In this document: positions 35,456-48,124 of the stretch, in pieces
How positions within the stretch are numbered: the stretch's first letter is position 1
How the letters are laid out: the number at the start of each line of letters is the position of its first letter
DNA from: Kitagawia praeruptora
Taxonomy: Eukaryota; Streptophyta; Magnoliopsida; Apiales; Apiaceae
NCBI GenBank assembly: GCA_037693485.1
Contig: CM075347.1
Coordinates: 143,543,501 to 143,607,500 of the forward strand
Direction: 5' to 3'
Length of the DNA stretch: 64,000 bases
Position numbers and translations under genes: made by a program
The notes under the pieces: model-generated
Databases searched by the model: none
What the model saw: the letters and a program-made list of their open reading frames with translations, nothing else
Told to the model about the DNA's origin: nothing

Positions 35456-37572
35456 TTACTCCTTGCTGTTCTTTGTGTTCATCGGTGAATCGAAATTCAT
35501 TTGTGACAATCCATCTAGGTGGTATGTAGAACTTGATGCCTGTTTGTGAAAGTAAAAATGAAAGGAGTTATGTGTATGAAATGTGCGTACGTAGGAGGTG
35601 ATGAATTATATTTGATATAGTAATAAGACATATACCTGGGCGGTATGTTGTTGTGTGGACTGAATGTTATCTTCCTTCTTCTTGTTTGGGTTGACAAATC
35701 CTCTACATATATTTGTTGCCCAATACATTGGTGCGTTGTTCATGACATTGATTTCTTTGATGATAATTTTGACAGTAATTCTTTGTTGTCTCAGTTTGTT
35801 GATATCAGGTGGGAAAGTCTCTTGTTCGTCCATCTATATACAATTTATAAGTTTGGAATTTGGAGGAATGGACTTTAAAAAAAAGTAATAGTTACCTCTT
35901 TCAGAAGTTGCACAGCTCTCTTCTCAAGAAGGGCACGAATTTGCTGGTCACCTAAGAGCAGTTCAATGCTACCTGTGTCATCGTAAGCCAGTGCTGAAAC
36001 CTTGAACCTGTACGAATATAGGGAGAAATTTGTAAGTAGAGCTTGTTAATGTTGACCTGCATGAAGTAATTATCAATAAATATACTTTTTATCTGGGTGC
36101 GGCAGGATGCGATTACAATTGTCGCAAAACCAATTATCTTCTTCCAACCCAATTTCCTGGTTGCAATCAGTACAAACGGTTGAATACCATCCTTTGCTTT
36201 CGTCTACAGACCTTATTGTTAGATGTGCACACACATCTCTCTGGATAGAAAGGTACAAATATGTTATTTGAAATGAGAAGAAACGATTGAAAAAGTTTAC
36301 ATTCAGCAAATCAACGAATATGTAAGTAAATTACCATAATGTAATCTTTTCCCAGGCTTTTGATTGTTGCGACATTCAGAAGTTCAAATTCTCTGTTCTT
36401 GTCCATAGCATACATCTGTTGTGAAAATGCTGGTTGTGTTAACCTAGGAAAGAAATTGTAAAATTAGTTATACATTGATAAACATGGGGAAAAATGGTTG
36501 TGTTAGAAATCGTACTTCTTCCTAAGCTGAAACACGCTGTAGTGATTATAGTTCAGGTAGCATATAATACCTCCAACGCTAGATAAGTCAACTTCATCTA
36601 TAAAATATGAAGTTGAGTTAGTATGTAAAATAAAGTGAAATACATAACGAAATACACTTTGCATGGAAAAGGTAATGTTGTTGTTGCTGTTACCATTCCA
36701 TAAACCAACACGGCTGCTGGCTATAATTACTATGACTGGTTTTTCAGAGACTTCATTCATTTGTTTGTCAAAGTTCAAAGCAAATGAATCCCAGAAAGTA
36801 ACATTGACAGATGACCTTAAAACATAGTAGTGGTTAGAAGAAGAAACATAAAGAAGATGGTACTGCTTCAAGAGAAAGGACTAACCTTCCATCTGTAATA
36901 GTAAACTTCACCTGTTTCTGCGGATTACCAAATCTATTAACTAAATCCGATAGCGGTTGGTAATATTTGATTATGCCAACAACATCTATAAGAGGATGCA
37001 ATCATATGTAAGTTTGAAAAAGAAAGTGTTTGCTATAATGTATCGTACTTTTTTTTGTACCTGCTAAGTAAGTATTCTGGTTTGTAAGTTCTTTTAACTC
37101 ACTGTGGTCGTAGAAATCAAAAGCATTTTGCTCAATACTTTTCCCATCATCATCAACATCTTTAATCTGAGTGTCATTGGACAAAATCAACTGTACATTG
37201 TTTCTTAGGCATCTGAATTTGTCTTCCATTTTATACTCTTGCACAGTGAATTTTTTTATTACACATACTTTGCCAAGAGTCAGCTTTGGTTCTAATCGAT
37301 CAACACTATTTGATGGAACGAACGCGTGGATTCTATTATTCTGTAAGAATAGGATAAATAATCAAGTAGAGAAAAACAGAGAGGGTTTAGAAATATTTGT
37401 TTTAGCAAAGAAGATAGTTTACCTTCGAATCTAATAGGATGATGTTAAAACCTTTAAAGAATTCTCCTTTTTTTGTTGCTGCTCTCCATAGTCTAACAAT
37501 TCTTACTTTGATTTTCCAATCGAACATACCAGTGGTAAGATTACAGAGTTCATCAAATCTATTTTTGGACAT
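35456..37572 (-). CDS. RPA1-like single-strand DNA-binding protein of the Helitron (copy A)
   Basis: Ten exons in gene order: 37423-37572, 37061-37340, 36886-36985, 36694-36815, 36516-36597, 36335-36443, 36086-36240, 35896-36007, 35636-35833, 35456-35539. All splice sites are GT/AG and the frame closes (1392 nt, 463 residues). The first OB fold is residues about 18-140 (FDWKIKVRIVRLWRAATKKG, then NRIHAFVPSNSV), the DUF223/RPA1 DBD-A type. A middle OB fold includes VNVTFWDSFALNFDKQM. The last OB fold has a four-cysteine zinc site (VCTDCNQEIG, then WFCDNCNRILPHP). RPA coats single-stranded DNA; plant Helitrons commonly carry such genes, presumably to help rolling-circle replication. No stop or frameshift is seen, so it may be functional. 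Confidence 0.9.
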
Positions 37573-39001
37573 AGTTTTGTACTGATAAAGGCGAGTATGT
37601 AAGTTTGATGGGGAGATAAGTATAACTTTGATGTGAGTGCTGCTGTAGGATTATAAACACTTGTTAATTCATTAGTTTGGCAAATTAATGCTGCCAACAA
37701 CTCATGTTGATAATTAAGCTTAGTAATTGAGTAGTAATTTATGGTTGCGTCCAATGTCTCCTTTTATAATATTTAAAAGTTTGTTTGTCTAGAAGACCTT
37801 CAGTAGTAGCAAATATCTTCGTGAATTGGTAGAATGCGAATTGGATTAAATTATTTATTTTATGCTATGGATAATATATAATAAAAACTTTTAATGAATA
37901 ATAAATTCTTTATTTGGATTGTAATTGTATCGGATCGTACAAAATTCATATACGCTTGTTATTAATTGGACCATACTTTTATCCGGTTTGATCCTTAAGA
38001 AATTGGATAATTTTCAGAATTTCTATGAAATGAAGATATTGATTTCGTAACGTGCATGTTATTATAATGGTTTGTAACGTAATATTCTCTACTATAATAC
38101 CATTTGCAATGGAAGTAAGTTCATAATAAAAACTGGTATGTATGACCAATAAAGAATAATTAAATAATAAAGTTTTACGATAATGTTCTTGAAGAAATAA
38201 ATAATTTATATTATAAGGGTCACGCTCTATGGAGAACCACACTAAACTGAGAACCGGAGAACTCTAATAAGTTCAGCAGCGGAACTTTAAGTTCAGCAAC
38301 AGAATATTTATTGAAAAAAGTAAGTTCAGTCGTAGAACTTTGTAGAAAAATAAGTTCGGTTGTAGAACTTTTAATGTCATATGGAAAACTTTGAAAAAGA
38401 AGCAAGTTCAATTGTAAAAATTTTAATTTCATGTGCATAAATTTGAAATTCAATAGCAGGACACTATATTTTTATAACGAAACAAAGTAGGTTCTACAGT
38501 AGGATCCAATGGTTCTCCGGTTCTCTTTTAAATAATGGTTCTCATTTGAATCAACCCCTATATTATAATTATGAGTAATTTTGGACGGTTTAAGAAAACA
38601 AAACATCAAATCTACATATATTTTAATAATATTATAATTATAAAGAGTAAAAACGTAGAAGTATTTCTAAATTAAGCTTTTTCATACAGGGGATTTGTAA
38701 CTCCTCTATATTGGTAGTTGAACCTAATAAATCTATTGACGGAATTTAAAAATACTTTCCTATAAGTGGGAGTTAAGTTGCTGAAAAAAGATTTTTGTTG
38801 GACCAAAAATAGTTGTTCCAGTTTGCTATATTTGGGAAATCTGTAAGCTCAGTACGAATCGGATCGGAGATTTCACTACTGCTTGCTCGCTCTGTAGAAG
38901 GTACATCAAATGTCTTACTTTCTTAACTTATTTATCCTTTGGAAAGTAACTTATGACTTGATTGTTCGCATTATATGTTTATATATCATATTAAACATAG
39001 A
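37573..39001. other. Shared intergenic region between the divergent RPA1-like A and B3-like A genes
   Basis: It holds the promoters and leaders of both genes and a MITE (38217-38558). A probable untranslated first exon of the B3-like gene ends at a donor near 38899 (TGTAGAAG/GTACAT). Otherwise AT-rich without ORFs. Confidence 0.5.
38217..38558. mobile_element. MULE-type MITE inside the Helitron
   Basis: Left end GGGTCACGCTCTATGGAGAA and reverse-complemented right end GGGGTTGATTCAAATGAGAA share the continuation CCA, then TTAAA/TAAAC, then GAGAACCGGAGAAC. The TSD is TATATTATAA (38207-38216 and 38559-38568), i.e. 9 bp plus one base shared by chance. The interior has repeated AAGTTCAG-T-GTAGAACTT-type palindromes. 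342 bp, non-coding. Confidence 0.85.
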
Positions 39002-40802
39002 ATGGAAGGGAAGAGTATGTTATGCCGCATATGTGCTTCATCCTGTAACAATGGAGAGATGGTAATGAACTTCATTCGTAAAAATAATGATATGTAATTT
39101 AATTGAAACCATTATAGTAGTAATAATTTATTATTGTATTCAGATATTGGCTCAAGAGTTTTGCAGTAAATTCTCGAGTGAAATACCTGAAACTGTTTAC
39201 CTTGCTGTTCGAAACGGTGATTCATGGCGAGCTTATTATCGTCAGCAGTCAGCAACGTTTGTAAAATTGGGGGCAATGATGTCTTTCTATATGATAAAGT
39301 CTTACAACATTATTTTTCTTCGATATAAGGGGGCTGGAAAGTTTACTATGCAAATCTTCAATGAAAATGTTGAAATTGAGTACCCACTTAGATTTTGTGG
39401 TACAAAGAAACCCCGCTTAGCAAGTAGGGGAACTTTCAGTGAATTGGATATTGAGAAGATGGCAAGGAAATTTCTGTTTAGTGCTTCTGGTAATTCAAAG
39501 ATGAGTTACGATTTAGCTATTGAAACTCAACATCTTCAAATATCAAATTTGGTAGAGGTGAACTCTTGTTTCAAGTAACCAATCATTGCTACATTGGTTT
39601 ATTTATTTCGAATAGTAGACAAATAAAATGAGTTCATTGTATTATTAGGTTATGTTGGAAGAAGGTATTTCTAAGTTACGTTTACAAAAGGAAATGAGTT
39701 GGATAGAGTTGGCCATGGAAAAATCAACCTGGGTGATTAAATTGATCTGGAAAAATGGTCGGTTGTACTTTGATGAAGATTGGATTACGTTTACGAAAGC
39801 ATTAAACTTAAGAACAGGTGATATTTGTGTAATATCACAATCTAGACATTCCCAAAAGTTCCATGTTGCACTATTTGAGAAAAGTGAAGAAGGTACGGTT
39901 ATTCTTTAATTATCTGAAGTTAAGCAAGTTAACATTGTTTCCAAATATTCTGATATTGAATTATTTACTTCAATTTGCAGTTAAGGTTAACTATCATTTT
40001 TACTTTAAAAGTTTCAAAATTCTAACCAATGACATGTTGGATGGTGGTGAGCTGGTAATTTTGTTATCTAAAGACCTTTTTTTTTTCAACTAAGCAAAAG
40101 TTAAATGTATTGAATTGTCAATTTTGGGTTTGCAGGAACTTCCACGGGCGTTCATCAAAGCGTACGGTGATAACTTAAGCCAAAATGTGATGTTATTCAT
40201 GGCTGATGGCTCAAATTACCAAGCACAATTCTGTGAACTGAACAACTTATTGTATGGTTTGGAAGGCCTCTTTGTGAAATATGGTTTGGGAGAGGGATTT
40301 TATATTTTCTTTGATTATGTTGGTCCATCGTATCTGTACCTATCAGTTTTTAATACGTCATATTTGGATATCTTCGATTGTTATCGCAATAAGAAATCGT
40401 TGAAACATTATCGTCAAGATTACATGATCTTGGGGAATGATATGTCGGATTGCAGTGAGGAGTCATCAGGTATATTTGTATACCATTTCAACTGATTTTA
40501 TGATTGAATAGAATTCTTTATATTGGATTGAATGCTCTATTTCATGTGATGTAAACAGATGATTCGAGGGAAAGTTCCCTTGCTGGTAATCGAGGTTTGG
40601 ACATGACAGTAAGATCCCATGAAACTTTGTCTGATTATGCTTGTAAGTTTATTTACTGATTCTTACTTTGTTTAATTATATTAGTTGAGATGATTGGATG
40701 TAGCAAAAGTATTAAAATTCCATTTGTTATTGATCTTTAGTGGGTATGGAATCTTCAAATGACATCTCTCAAAGTGTTGATGGTTATAATAGCGGACCAT
40801 AG
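39002..40802 (+). CDS. Tandem B3-like domain protein carried by the Helitron (copy A)
   Basis: Seven exons: 39002-39061, 39144-39557, 39649-39892, 39981-40054, 40136-40469, 40559-40642, 40741-40802. GT/AG borders throughout; the frame closes at 1272 nt (423 residues). Three B3-like segments follow one another: residues about 21-105 (EFCSKFSSEIPETVYLAVRN, later FLRYKGAGKFTMQIFN), about 165-245 (STWVIKLIWKNGRLYFDEDW, then LRTGDICVIS), and about 265-350 (LPRAFIKAYGDNLSQNVMLF, then LGEGFYIFFDYVG). They resemble REM-type B3 DNA-binding domains, which recognise DNA in plant transcription factors. The tail is acidic and serine-rich. It starts about 1.4 kb from the RPA1-like gene, head to head. The family call rests on the B3 pattern by eye; the DNA target is unknown. 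Confidence 0.75.
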
Positions 40803-41507
40803 TGCTATGGAAGTGATTTTGTTGTATTTACATCTCTCTAATTGGGGTGTGGGCGTGCAGTTGAACTCCAATCGTATCAGTTTGTACTATGACAGAGATT
40901 GCAATTTCCAACTTTTGTTAGTATCATGTGACAGCAATGTACTTTAAAACTTTTGGATTAGATGCTTTCAATATGATTTCCAACTTTTCTTACTATCAGG
41001 TGGAATCAATGTAATTTATAACTTTTGGATTTCATGCTCTGTTTACTTACTATCAATGTAATTTATAACTTTTGGCTTTTAATTCCTCATTATTGAATCA
41101 GTTGTCAGAAGTTTTAAACTTTTGGATGAGATGCTCTGCAATGGAATTTGTTAATATCAAATGTCTTGTAAGAAGTTTAAAACATTTGCTTCAACAGTTG
41201 TTGTTTGCAGAAAGTGATTGAGAACAGGCGATATGTATACATATGACATATTTATTCTGCCTTGCCAATGAAAGAAAAACCATGCAAAAGTTGTATGACA
41301 TTTTTCAAGCTAATACCATTCTTCAGATATAAGAACATAGTTTAGGTCATTACGAAACATCAAGGTTACAAAAGCAAGGCAAAGTACTTAAAGTCTGACA
41401 TAACTGAAATGAGATGGGTACAAAACATTATGAACAATCTCATATTCTTTGTCACTTAAAGATGATGCATTCCATAGCTTAACAGTTGCAGGCATGGGCT
41501 TAGTCCT
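40803..41507. other. Spacer between the two RPA/B3 modules
   Basis: 3' ends of B3-like A (plus) and RPA1-like B (minus) converge here. Short repeats of the phrase AACTTTTGGAT occur between 40950 and 41170. No gene, and no Helitron end that would make the two modules separate elements. Confidence 0.55.
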
Positions 41508-43780
41508 TTACTTGTTCTTCCTTTTCTGCAAAGGCAAGAAAATTTCTTATATTACGTGCTCGTTAAAAATTTGGGACTGCATGTATTGGTAAAGAAAATA
41601 ATTTACCCGGTCAAATTTGTTTCCTTTGATTACATTATCTTCTTCATCAAATGGTACTGGTTGTGGATTTTTTCTGACTCGAACTTTAGTGTTTATGGAC
41701 CTGCGGGTTTGTGGAGTTTCTTTTGGTAACTCTGAAGTCTCCAGGTCCTGCCAAAAAATTTTAGAAAGAAATAAGCATAAAATATGTAATAGAAGTGTGA
41801 ACTGAAAATTGATCTTACTTTCATCTCCGATGTTTCTTCTGCTTCAGTGTAATGCTGCTTTGATGGAGTAAAATTGGCATAAGATTCCATCATTTGTCCA
41901 ATTTCAGTTGCTTCATAGACATTGGAACCTTTACTGATATTCTCTTCTGTAATTTGCAACGTGACACTGAATTTTTGGTTTTCAAATAGTAAGAGATGTG
42001 CTGGGAAAAGATGTTCTCCAAGTTCCTAGAAATGAAGTTTGTGATTAGGATTTAGTTCCGATGGTGCAACTATATAAGAATGAGATGTAAGGTTTGACCT
42101 CTTTTTCAGGAGAGTACAGGTCCTCAACTGTTTTCTCTGATATTCTACTGACTTCTGAATCTGGAAAAATTATTGTTACAGAGCCAGTTATATCTGAACA
42201 CAATGTTTGGAGGTGGAATCTGTCATACAACATTTAAAAATGGATCATTTAAGGAATATATGAATAGTAAACACATGCATATCATAAAAGGCAAATGTAA
42301 ACCAACCTTCTTCTTGGATGAGGGATAAACCATTTACAGTAATGGCATTTAAACTTTTCTCCCTCATAGGTAACATCATTAGGGCAGTTTAAGCACTTAG
42401 TGATGTACCATTTCTCTTCCTTGTGAACTTTGTTCACCAATATCTCGCAACAGACTTGTTTCTGCACAGAACATTTGATACAACTTATTTGAAATTGACA
42501 ACAAACTGTTTTGAACTAAGTAATATGTGTTTTGCAAAAACCTCAATGTAGGTTTGATCCAGCATTGTAATTTGCTTCAAATTAAGGACAGGTTTCACTT
42601 CTTCTTCAGTGCTTGATATGTCCGACATGTCAACCGCCCTAAACAGAATTGAACGTCCTATTATTCATAAACATTACATTTAATAAACCAAAAGAAGGCG
42701 TAAACAATTTTACCTGTTCCTTAGGTTATCAACACTATAGTGATCGGGGTTAATATAAAATCTTGTTGCTGGATAATTGCTTAGTTGCGGTTTTCCTATA
42801 ATTTGATATTAGTTAATGTTGTACACGTATGTAGCAAGAAACCGTACAAACAAATACAAAGTTGATTAAATATAACGATTTATTTACCTTCAAAAAGATT
42901 AACTCGAGCACAACATATTATTACAATGATATCATCAGCATCTGCAGTTTTTTCTAAACATTTGTCGAAATCCAATGCAAATTCATCAAAAAGAGTAACT
43001 GCAACGCTATTCCTGTTACGCCATTATGTAATAATAATATATTAGTTAGGAATTAAGAAAAAGAGTAACTGAGAATCGCATTAAGTAATACAAAATTATT
43101 CCTAACCTCCCATCCACCAAATCAAATTTGAGTCGTTGCTTGTCTTGATTGTTTTTATTTGTAGTGATGAGTGGTCTACGATTCTTTAACATACCAGCCA
43201 TATCTACAGAATGGTATATTACATGTATAATAGTACACAATCTAAATAATAGCAAGTATAAGTAGACTTACCAATTAAGAACCTATTGTCCTTCACCAGC
43301 TTTTCCATTTCGGTCATGTCGAAAAGATCAAAAGCATATTTCTCAATTTTTAGTCCTTCACCGTTGTGTTCCTTTACTCTTGTTTCCTTGGTGAAATATA
43401 TGTGTTTACGGTTTCGTACAGGACGATAAGTCTCGTCACCTAGAAAGTCTTTGACCTTAAAGTTCGATATAATGTAAACTCGACCTTCAACTAATTCTTC
43501 GTCCAAAGCAGCACAATATTTAGCATTTGCAAAGGCATGTATGCGGGTGTTCTACCAAATAATGCAGTGAAATTATTATTTGCAACTTAATGCTGCAGAA
43601 AACAAATGTTGTAAACAAATAATTCCTTACCGAATCATCAATCAATAGCATATTTAATCCCCAAAATTCTTGTGTCTCTCTGTTCATTCCTTTCCACACA
43701 GCTTGCGCTCTAACTCGACATTCCCAGTCATACGATGACACATCTAGGTCAACTAAATTGTCATACTGATTGAGCTCCAT
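41508..43780 (-). CDS. RPA1-like single-strand DNA-binding protein of the Helitron (copy B)
   Basis: Eleven exons in gene order: 43631-43780, 43272-43551, 43107-43203, 42888-43012, 42714-42795, 42542-42638, 42307-42461, 42099-42219, 41819-42025, 41607-41747, 41508-41525. The frame closes at 1473 nt (490 residues). The N-terminal OB fold (YDWECRVRAQAVWKGMNRET, then NTRIHAFANAKYC), middle OB fold (VAVTLFDEFALDFDKCLEKT) and C-terminal zinc OB fold (KCLNCPNDVTYEGEKFKCHY, then CKWFIPHP) match copy A. Exons 1, 2, 5 and 7 have exactly the same lengths as in copy A (150, 280, 82, 155), which proves common origin. Protein sequence has diverged strongly. It has an extra basic tail (TRRSINTKVRVRKN, then KRKNK), possibly a nuclear signal. 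No disabling mutation seen. Confidence 0.9.
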
Positions 43781-45293
43781 TTAAGATGAACCTACAATAA
43801 AGTAAAGTGAAATGGGTTAGTTGATGTATTTGCTATAAATGAGGTTTCTACTTACTTAGACAAAGTTATAAGTCTCTTAAATCATACTTGGTTGTTGGTA
43901 GATGTTAATGTATGATATCTAAGTGTTGTAATGGGAGTAGATAAGCTTGGTTTGTACTATTTGTAGATCTACAATCAATGTAATATGTGGTGGTTGTGGT
44001 TCGGTCAATTCTGCCCGGTGTGTATCTTATAGTGACCTAAGGAAGCATCTTCTTTTACGATAATTTAATAAATTTGTAAACTTTTGGCATTTTGTACTAA
44101 TACAGAACTATACTTATTAAAAAATACAATTAAAATGTCTGGAATGATTAAGAAAAAAGACTCAAATGTAGAATATAATATTAAAAAAAAGCGATTAAGA
44201 TTATATCATATAAAAAAGGAAATTATAATATAATAAGGATATTATAATTTCCTTTTTTATATACACGAAAGAAGAGTAAATAATAATTTGATTATCTTAT
44301 TAAAAAACAAATATTAAGAAGTTGAAATAAAAATTACAAATTATATTATAAAATTACGGACATTACATTATTTACACAAAACAATAATAAATAATAATTT
44401 GATTATCTTATTACAAAACAAAATTGGAAAAAAAATTAAAGTATACGTTGATTGTCATATTGTTGAAATTCTAGACGAACAACAAACTCTATCTTGTTAG
44501 AATAATGTTATCTCATGCCAGAATATCCACTTTCAACAATGTTGAGCCTAAGAATTACCAAGACAAATACTTTATGAGCTTAAATCATAATGAAGCAACT
44601 ACAAAATCACCGATTTTCAGAAGACACACGATATTAAAAAAAACAAATATTAATAACTTCAATTAAAAATTCTAAATCAAAGAAGAAGAAATACTAATTT
44701 GGTTGTCTTATTAAATTTGGGAAAAATTGAGTTCCTTTAAAAATTAAATAACAAACTTCAATTTTTAAATCTGCAATAAAAATATAGAAAATGTTACAAT
44801 CTTTTGTACAATATTTTATATTTTAAACTTAAGTTTAAAAAAAATTTAATTCAAGGATTGGATTCGATAAAAGAAAATCTTTGACATTTTTTTAAAAAAA
44901 CTTCAATCACAAAATTTGGAAACCGCGAATACCTCTGGGCCCAAAAAAATTACCAATTGTGCGTTTAAGTAAGGACATATACAGTTGGAGTCAATAAATA
45001 CAAATCCTCTCTTACCTTTTTTGGGAGTCTACATGTAATTGAGATGACAACCGAAGTCTTTTGTTTGGTTTTAAAAGGAAGCATTTAAGGAATTTTGTAA
45101 CTGCCTTTGCATAAGTTTTCTTCTATATTTGTAAACACAAAGAAGCCTTAGGGTTCTTAACCTTCAGTTCATACAGATACAACAGGTAAAATTTATCAAC
45201 TTGCCTCTATTTTACTATAATGCCTAGGTATGAAATGTTTGTACTCAGTTTAATTCTTAACTTCTTTGTAGAAAACGTATTCTGAAGTGTGAA
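43781..45293. other. Shared intergenic region between RPA1-like B and B3-like B
   Basis: Strongly AT-rich. A perfect 22-bp inverted repeat lies at 44210-44260, and a phrase AATTTGATTATCTTATTA occurs at about 44285 and 44395, with a decayed third copy near 44694. A probable untranslated exon of the B3-like gene ends at donor CAACAG/GTAAAA near 45186. Confidence 0.55.
44210..44260. repeat. Perfect 22-bp inverted repeat (hairpin)
   Basis: Arms 44210-44231 and 44239-44260 are perfectly complementary (containing AAAAAAGGAAATTATAATAT) with a 7-nt loop AATAAGG. It lies between the divergent RPA1-like B and B3-like B genes. Confidence 0.9.
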
Positions 45294-47791
45294 ATGAAAG
45301 GAATCAACATATTATGCTTGAATTATCGATTCTCTACTAAGAGAGGAGAACTGGTACATGAAATAATTTCCGTATTTTCATGTTTATCAGTATTCTATTT
45401 TCTTTATTTGTTATATGTTTGCTGCAACCGAAAGGAAATTTTATATGTTCGTTATAATTCAACAGCTGTTACCGACTGATTTCTGTCTGGAATTTGGTGA
45501 CAAAATTCCTGAGAAAGTTTACATGTTGTTTGCAACGGGAAACGCTTGGGATGGTGTTTTTTGTCGTAGAACTGCATGCATCTCTAAGTTGGATTCTATG
45601 CTGGATTTTTATTCTGTAAAACCTTACAATATTATTTTGCTTCAATACAATGGAGATGGAAATTTTAATACAGAAATCTTTAATCATGATGCTGTGGAAA
45701 TCAATTATCCATTCAGGAATATTCCTTGGAAAAAACCACAGTTAATTGGTTCTACAACTTCGATCTGATGATGGTAAAGGAGATTTTAGTGACATTGATG
45801 TTGGTAAAATGGGAGCCAAATTCTTCTATAATGCGATGACTGATTCAAGAAGGAGTTATAATGTTCTTATCCAGAAACAGCATCTTACAAAATCGTCTTT
45901 AACTAAGGTATTTTCATACACTCACTAACATATAGTGCTTCTAATAAATAGTTGACTACATAAAAGCATTTACGAAAATATTCTTTATATCAGGTTCTGT
46001 CTGAAGAGAGCATTTCAAAGTTACTTTTGAATGAGCAAATGAGTTCAATAGAGTTAGTTATGGGGGATTTTAAGTGGGTGATTAACTTGAAGTGGATTAA
46101 TGGTCTTTTGTTCTTTGACAAAGAGTGGATTAACTTTACAGAAGCCCTACATTTAAGAGAAGGGGAGACTTTGGTACTTACACGTTCTTCGCAGAGTCGA
46201 TTGTTCAAATTTGCAATTTTAGAACATCCTAATACCACTCAGTATACTGATGAAGGTATAGTTATGTAATGCTTTAGTTCCTTGCATTCAATACCTGCAT
46301 ATTAGCAATGAAGTTTAAAAGTTTTTTACATCTTTCCTAGGGGTGGAAGGTGACAACTGGAAAAGGAAATCATTGAAAATTGTTAATAGTCATATGTTAG
46401 AAGCCGGTGACTTGGTAATCAACTACTATAATATAAATTTCTTTCTAAGAATCCTATCTTCTATTATTTATTGCGTACCTAAATTTTTTTTATATGCAGC
46501 AACTACCAATGCAGTTCATACAATTTGTGGGTGGAATGCTGCGTAAGAAAGTGAAGCTCATTTTGGCTGACGGGAAGGAGTATAATGTTGAGTTTTGTCG
46601 ATATAATAACTTAATATATGGTTTGCAAAATTTGTTTGCAAAGTACGTAGTCGTTGAAGGTTACTTGATTTCATTTGCTTATGTTGGGAGTGCTACTTTT
46701 TACATATCCATTTACTCAAATAAATGTGTTGACATATTGAATGGTATGGAAAGAAATTTGCTTCTCAGAGATGTACGTAAACAGTTGCTAAAAAAGCCAA
46801 TATTACTATGCAATAGCAGTGAAGATTCCTCTTCAGGTGATTCTCATGATTTGTTTAAGCCTTGCTCCATTACATATGTTGTACACCACGTTACTGACTT
46901 TTTCGTTTCAATGTAAGAAGATGATTCTTCGGAAAGCTCAGAAACTTCAAGTGAAAAATATTTTAGTCGTTCTATTTGTAAGGATCATTACCCTTTTTCT
47001 TTTTGGAAAAGATGCATTGCTCATTCTTTTTTTGCTGAATCTGTTTTTGCTAAAAAAATGTTTTATTTCTTTTACAGCTGTTGTAGAATTAATTTCATCA
47101 GATGATTCAGGTTTCGCTACTGTTGGTAATACTTTTGTAACTGACCATGACATCGACGGTATGTTGACAAACTTTTGTACCTTTTATACATGCTACTTCT
47201 ATACATTTTTTTGGCCTACCCTACTATACATGTAATCTATGTTAACTATGTATGCTTTTCCTTTTATTCCAGAGTTGTTTTCATCAGATCTTTCCAGTTC
47301 ACCTTCTAACAGTAATAATGTGTTACATGCCAATTCTGCACAACGTATGTCTCTGTAATCTCAAAGCAGTTTTGTACACTACAATTTGGTACTACAAAAG
47401 GAACTAACTTGAATTATTATTCTTGTAATAGCAAACTCTGAAGGCAATACATCTACCCCTGTTTATAGACCAAGTCTTCAGTGTTTTACTGTTACTCTAA
47501 CATGCTCCCATGTAGACCAAAGAGGACATGGAGTGGTATGTCCTCTGAAACTTTATTCCTCTCACTGTTTTTTATGTGACAACAAATATTCCAACATTGT
47601 TTGAATGTGTCATTAATCTGCAGTACTTTGCTAGACACATGATGAGTATATATCGTCATTGGAAGAAATCTACTATTACAACCTTGATTTATAATGAAGG
47701 AATGTGGAAAGTAGCTCTCCTGCGCGATAAAAAAAATGTAGATTTGGCTTGGGGTGGAATGATTTTACAAAGGACAACAAATTTCACATAG
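45294..47791 (+). pseudogene. Tandem B3-like domain gene carried by the Helitron (copy B), one frameshift
   Basis: Exons 45294-45353, 45466-45907, 45994-46255, 46341-46414, 46500-46836, 46918-46977, 47078-47158, 47273-47344, 47432-47535, 47624-47791, with good GT/AG sites. The start exon (60 nt) and exon 4 (74 nt) equal those of copy A. B3-like segments: PTDFCLEFGDKIPEKVYMLF, then DFKWVINLKWINGLLFFDKE, then QLPMQFIQFVGGMLRKKVKL, and a fourth at the end (TITTLIYNEGMWKVALLRDK). In exon 2, after KKPQLIG (about 45745-45766), the frame has one base too many: the upstream frame reaches TGA at 45766-45768, and homology resumes in the next frame (DDGKGDFSDIDVGKMG). All later exons remain open, so the break is recent or is bypassed. 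Total about 552 residues if the frame were continuous. Confidence 0.75.
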
Positions 47792-48124
47792 GCTAGAAGC
47801 TGCGGTTTAGTTATGAAGGAAACAAAGACTTCACAGTTATTTTAGTGGCGTAAACTTCCATTTCCTGCTAGCTATATAGCCACTCAACTATGCAGACTTT
47901 AAGCAAATTTGTTTTATGTTGTTCTTCTTTTGTAGAAACCATGGCCATATACGTTGTAAACTCTTAATTCAAAGTTTATATCGCTATGTGTTTTGCATTA
48001 TATGTTATCCTATAAAATTAAAGACTTTACTCTAATCCAAAACATGCTTTTAATCACAAACACTTTAATATCATTCAGAAATTGTTATGCGTACAAAACG
48101 ATCAGTAACTGAACATAACACAAC

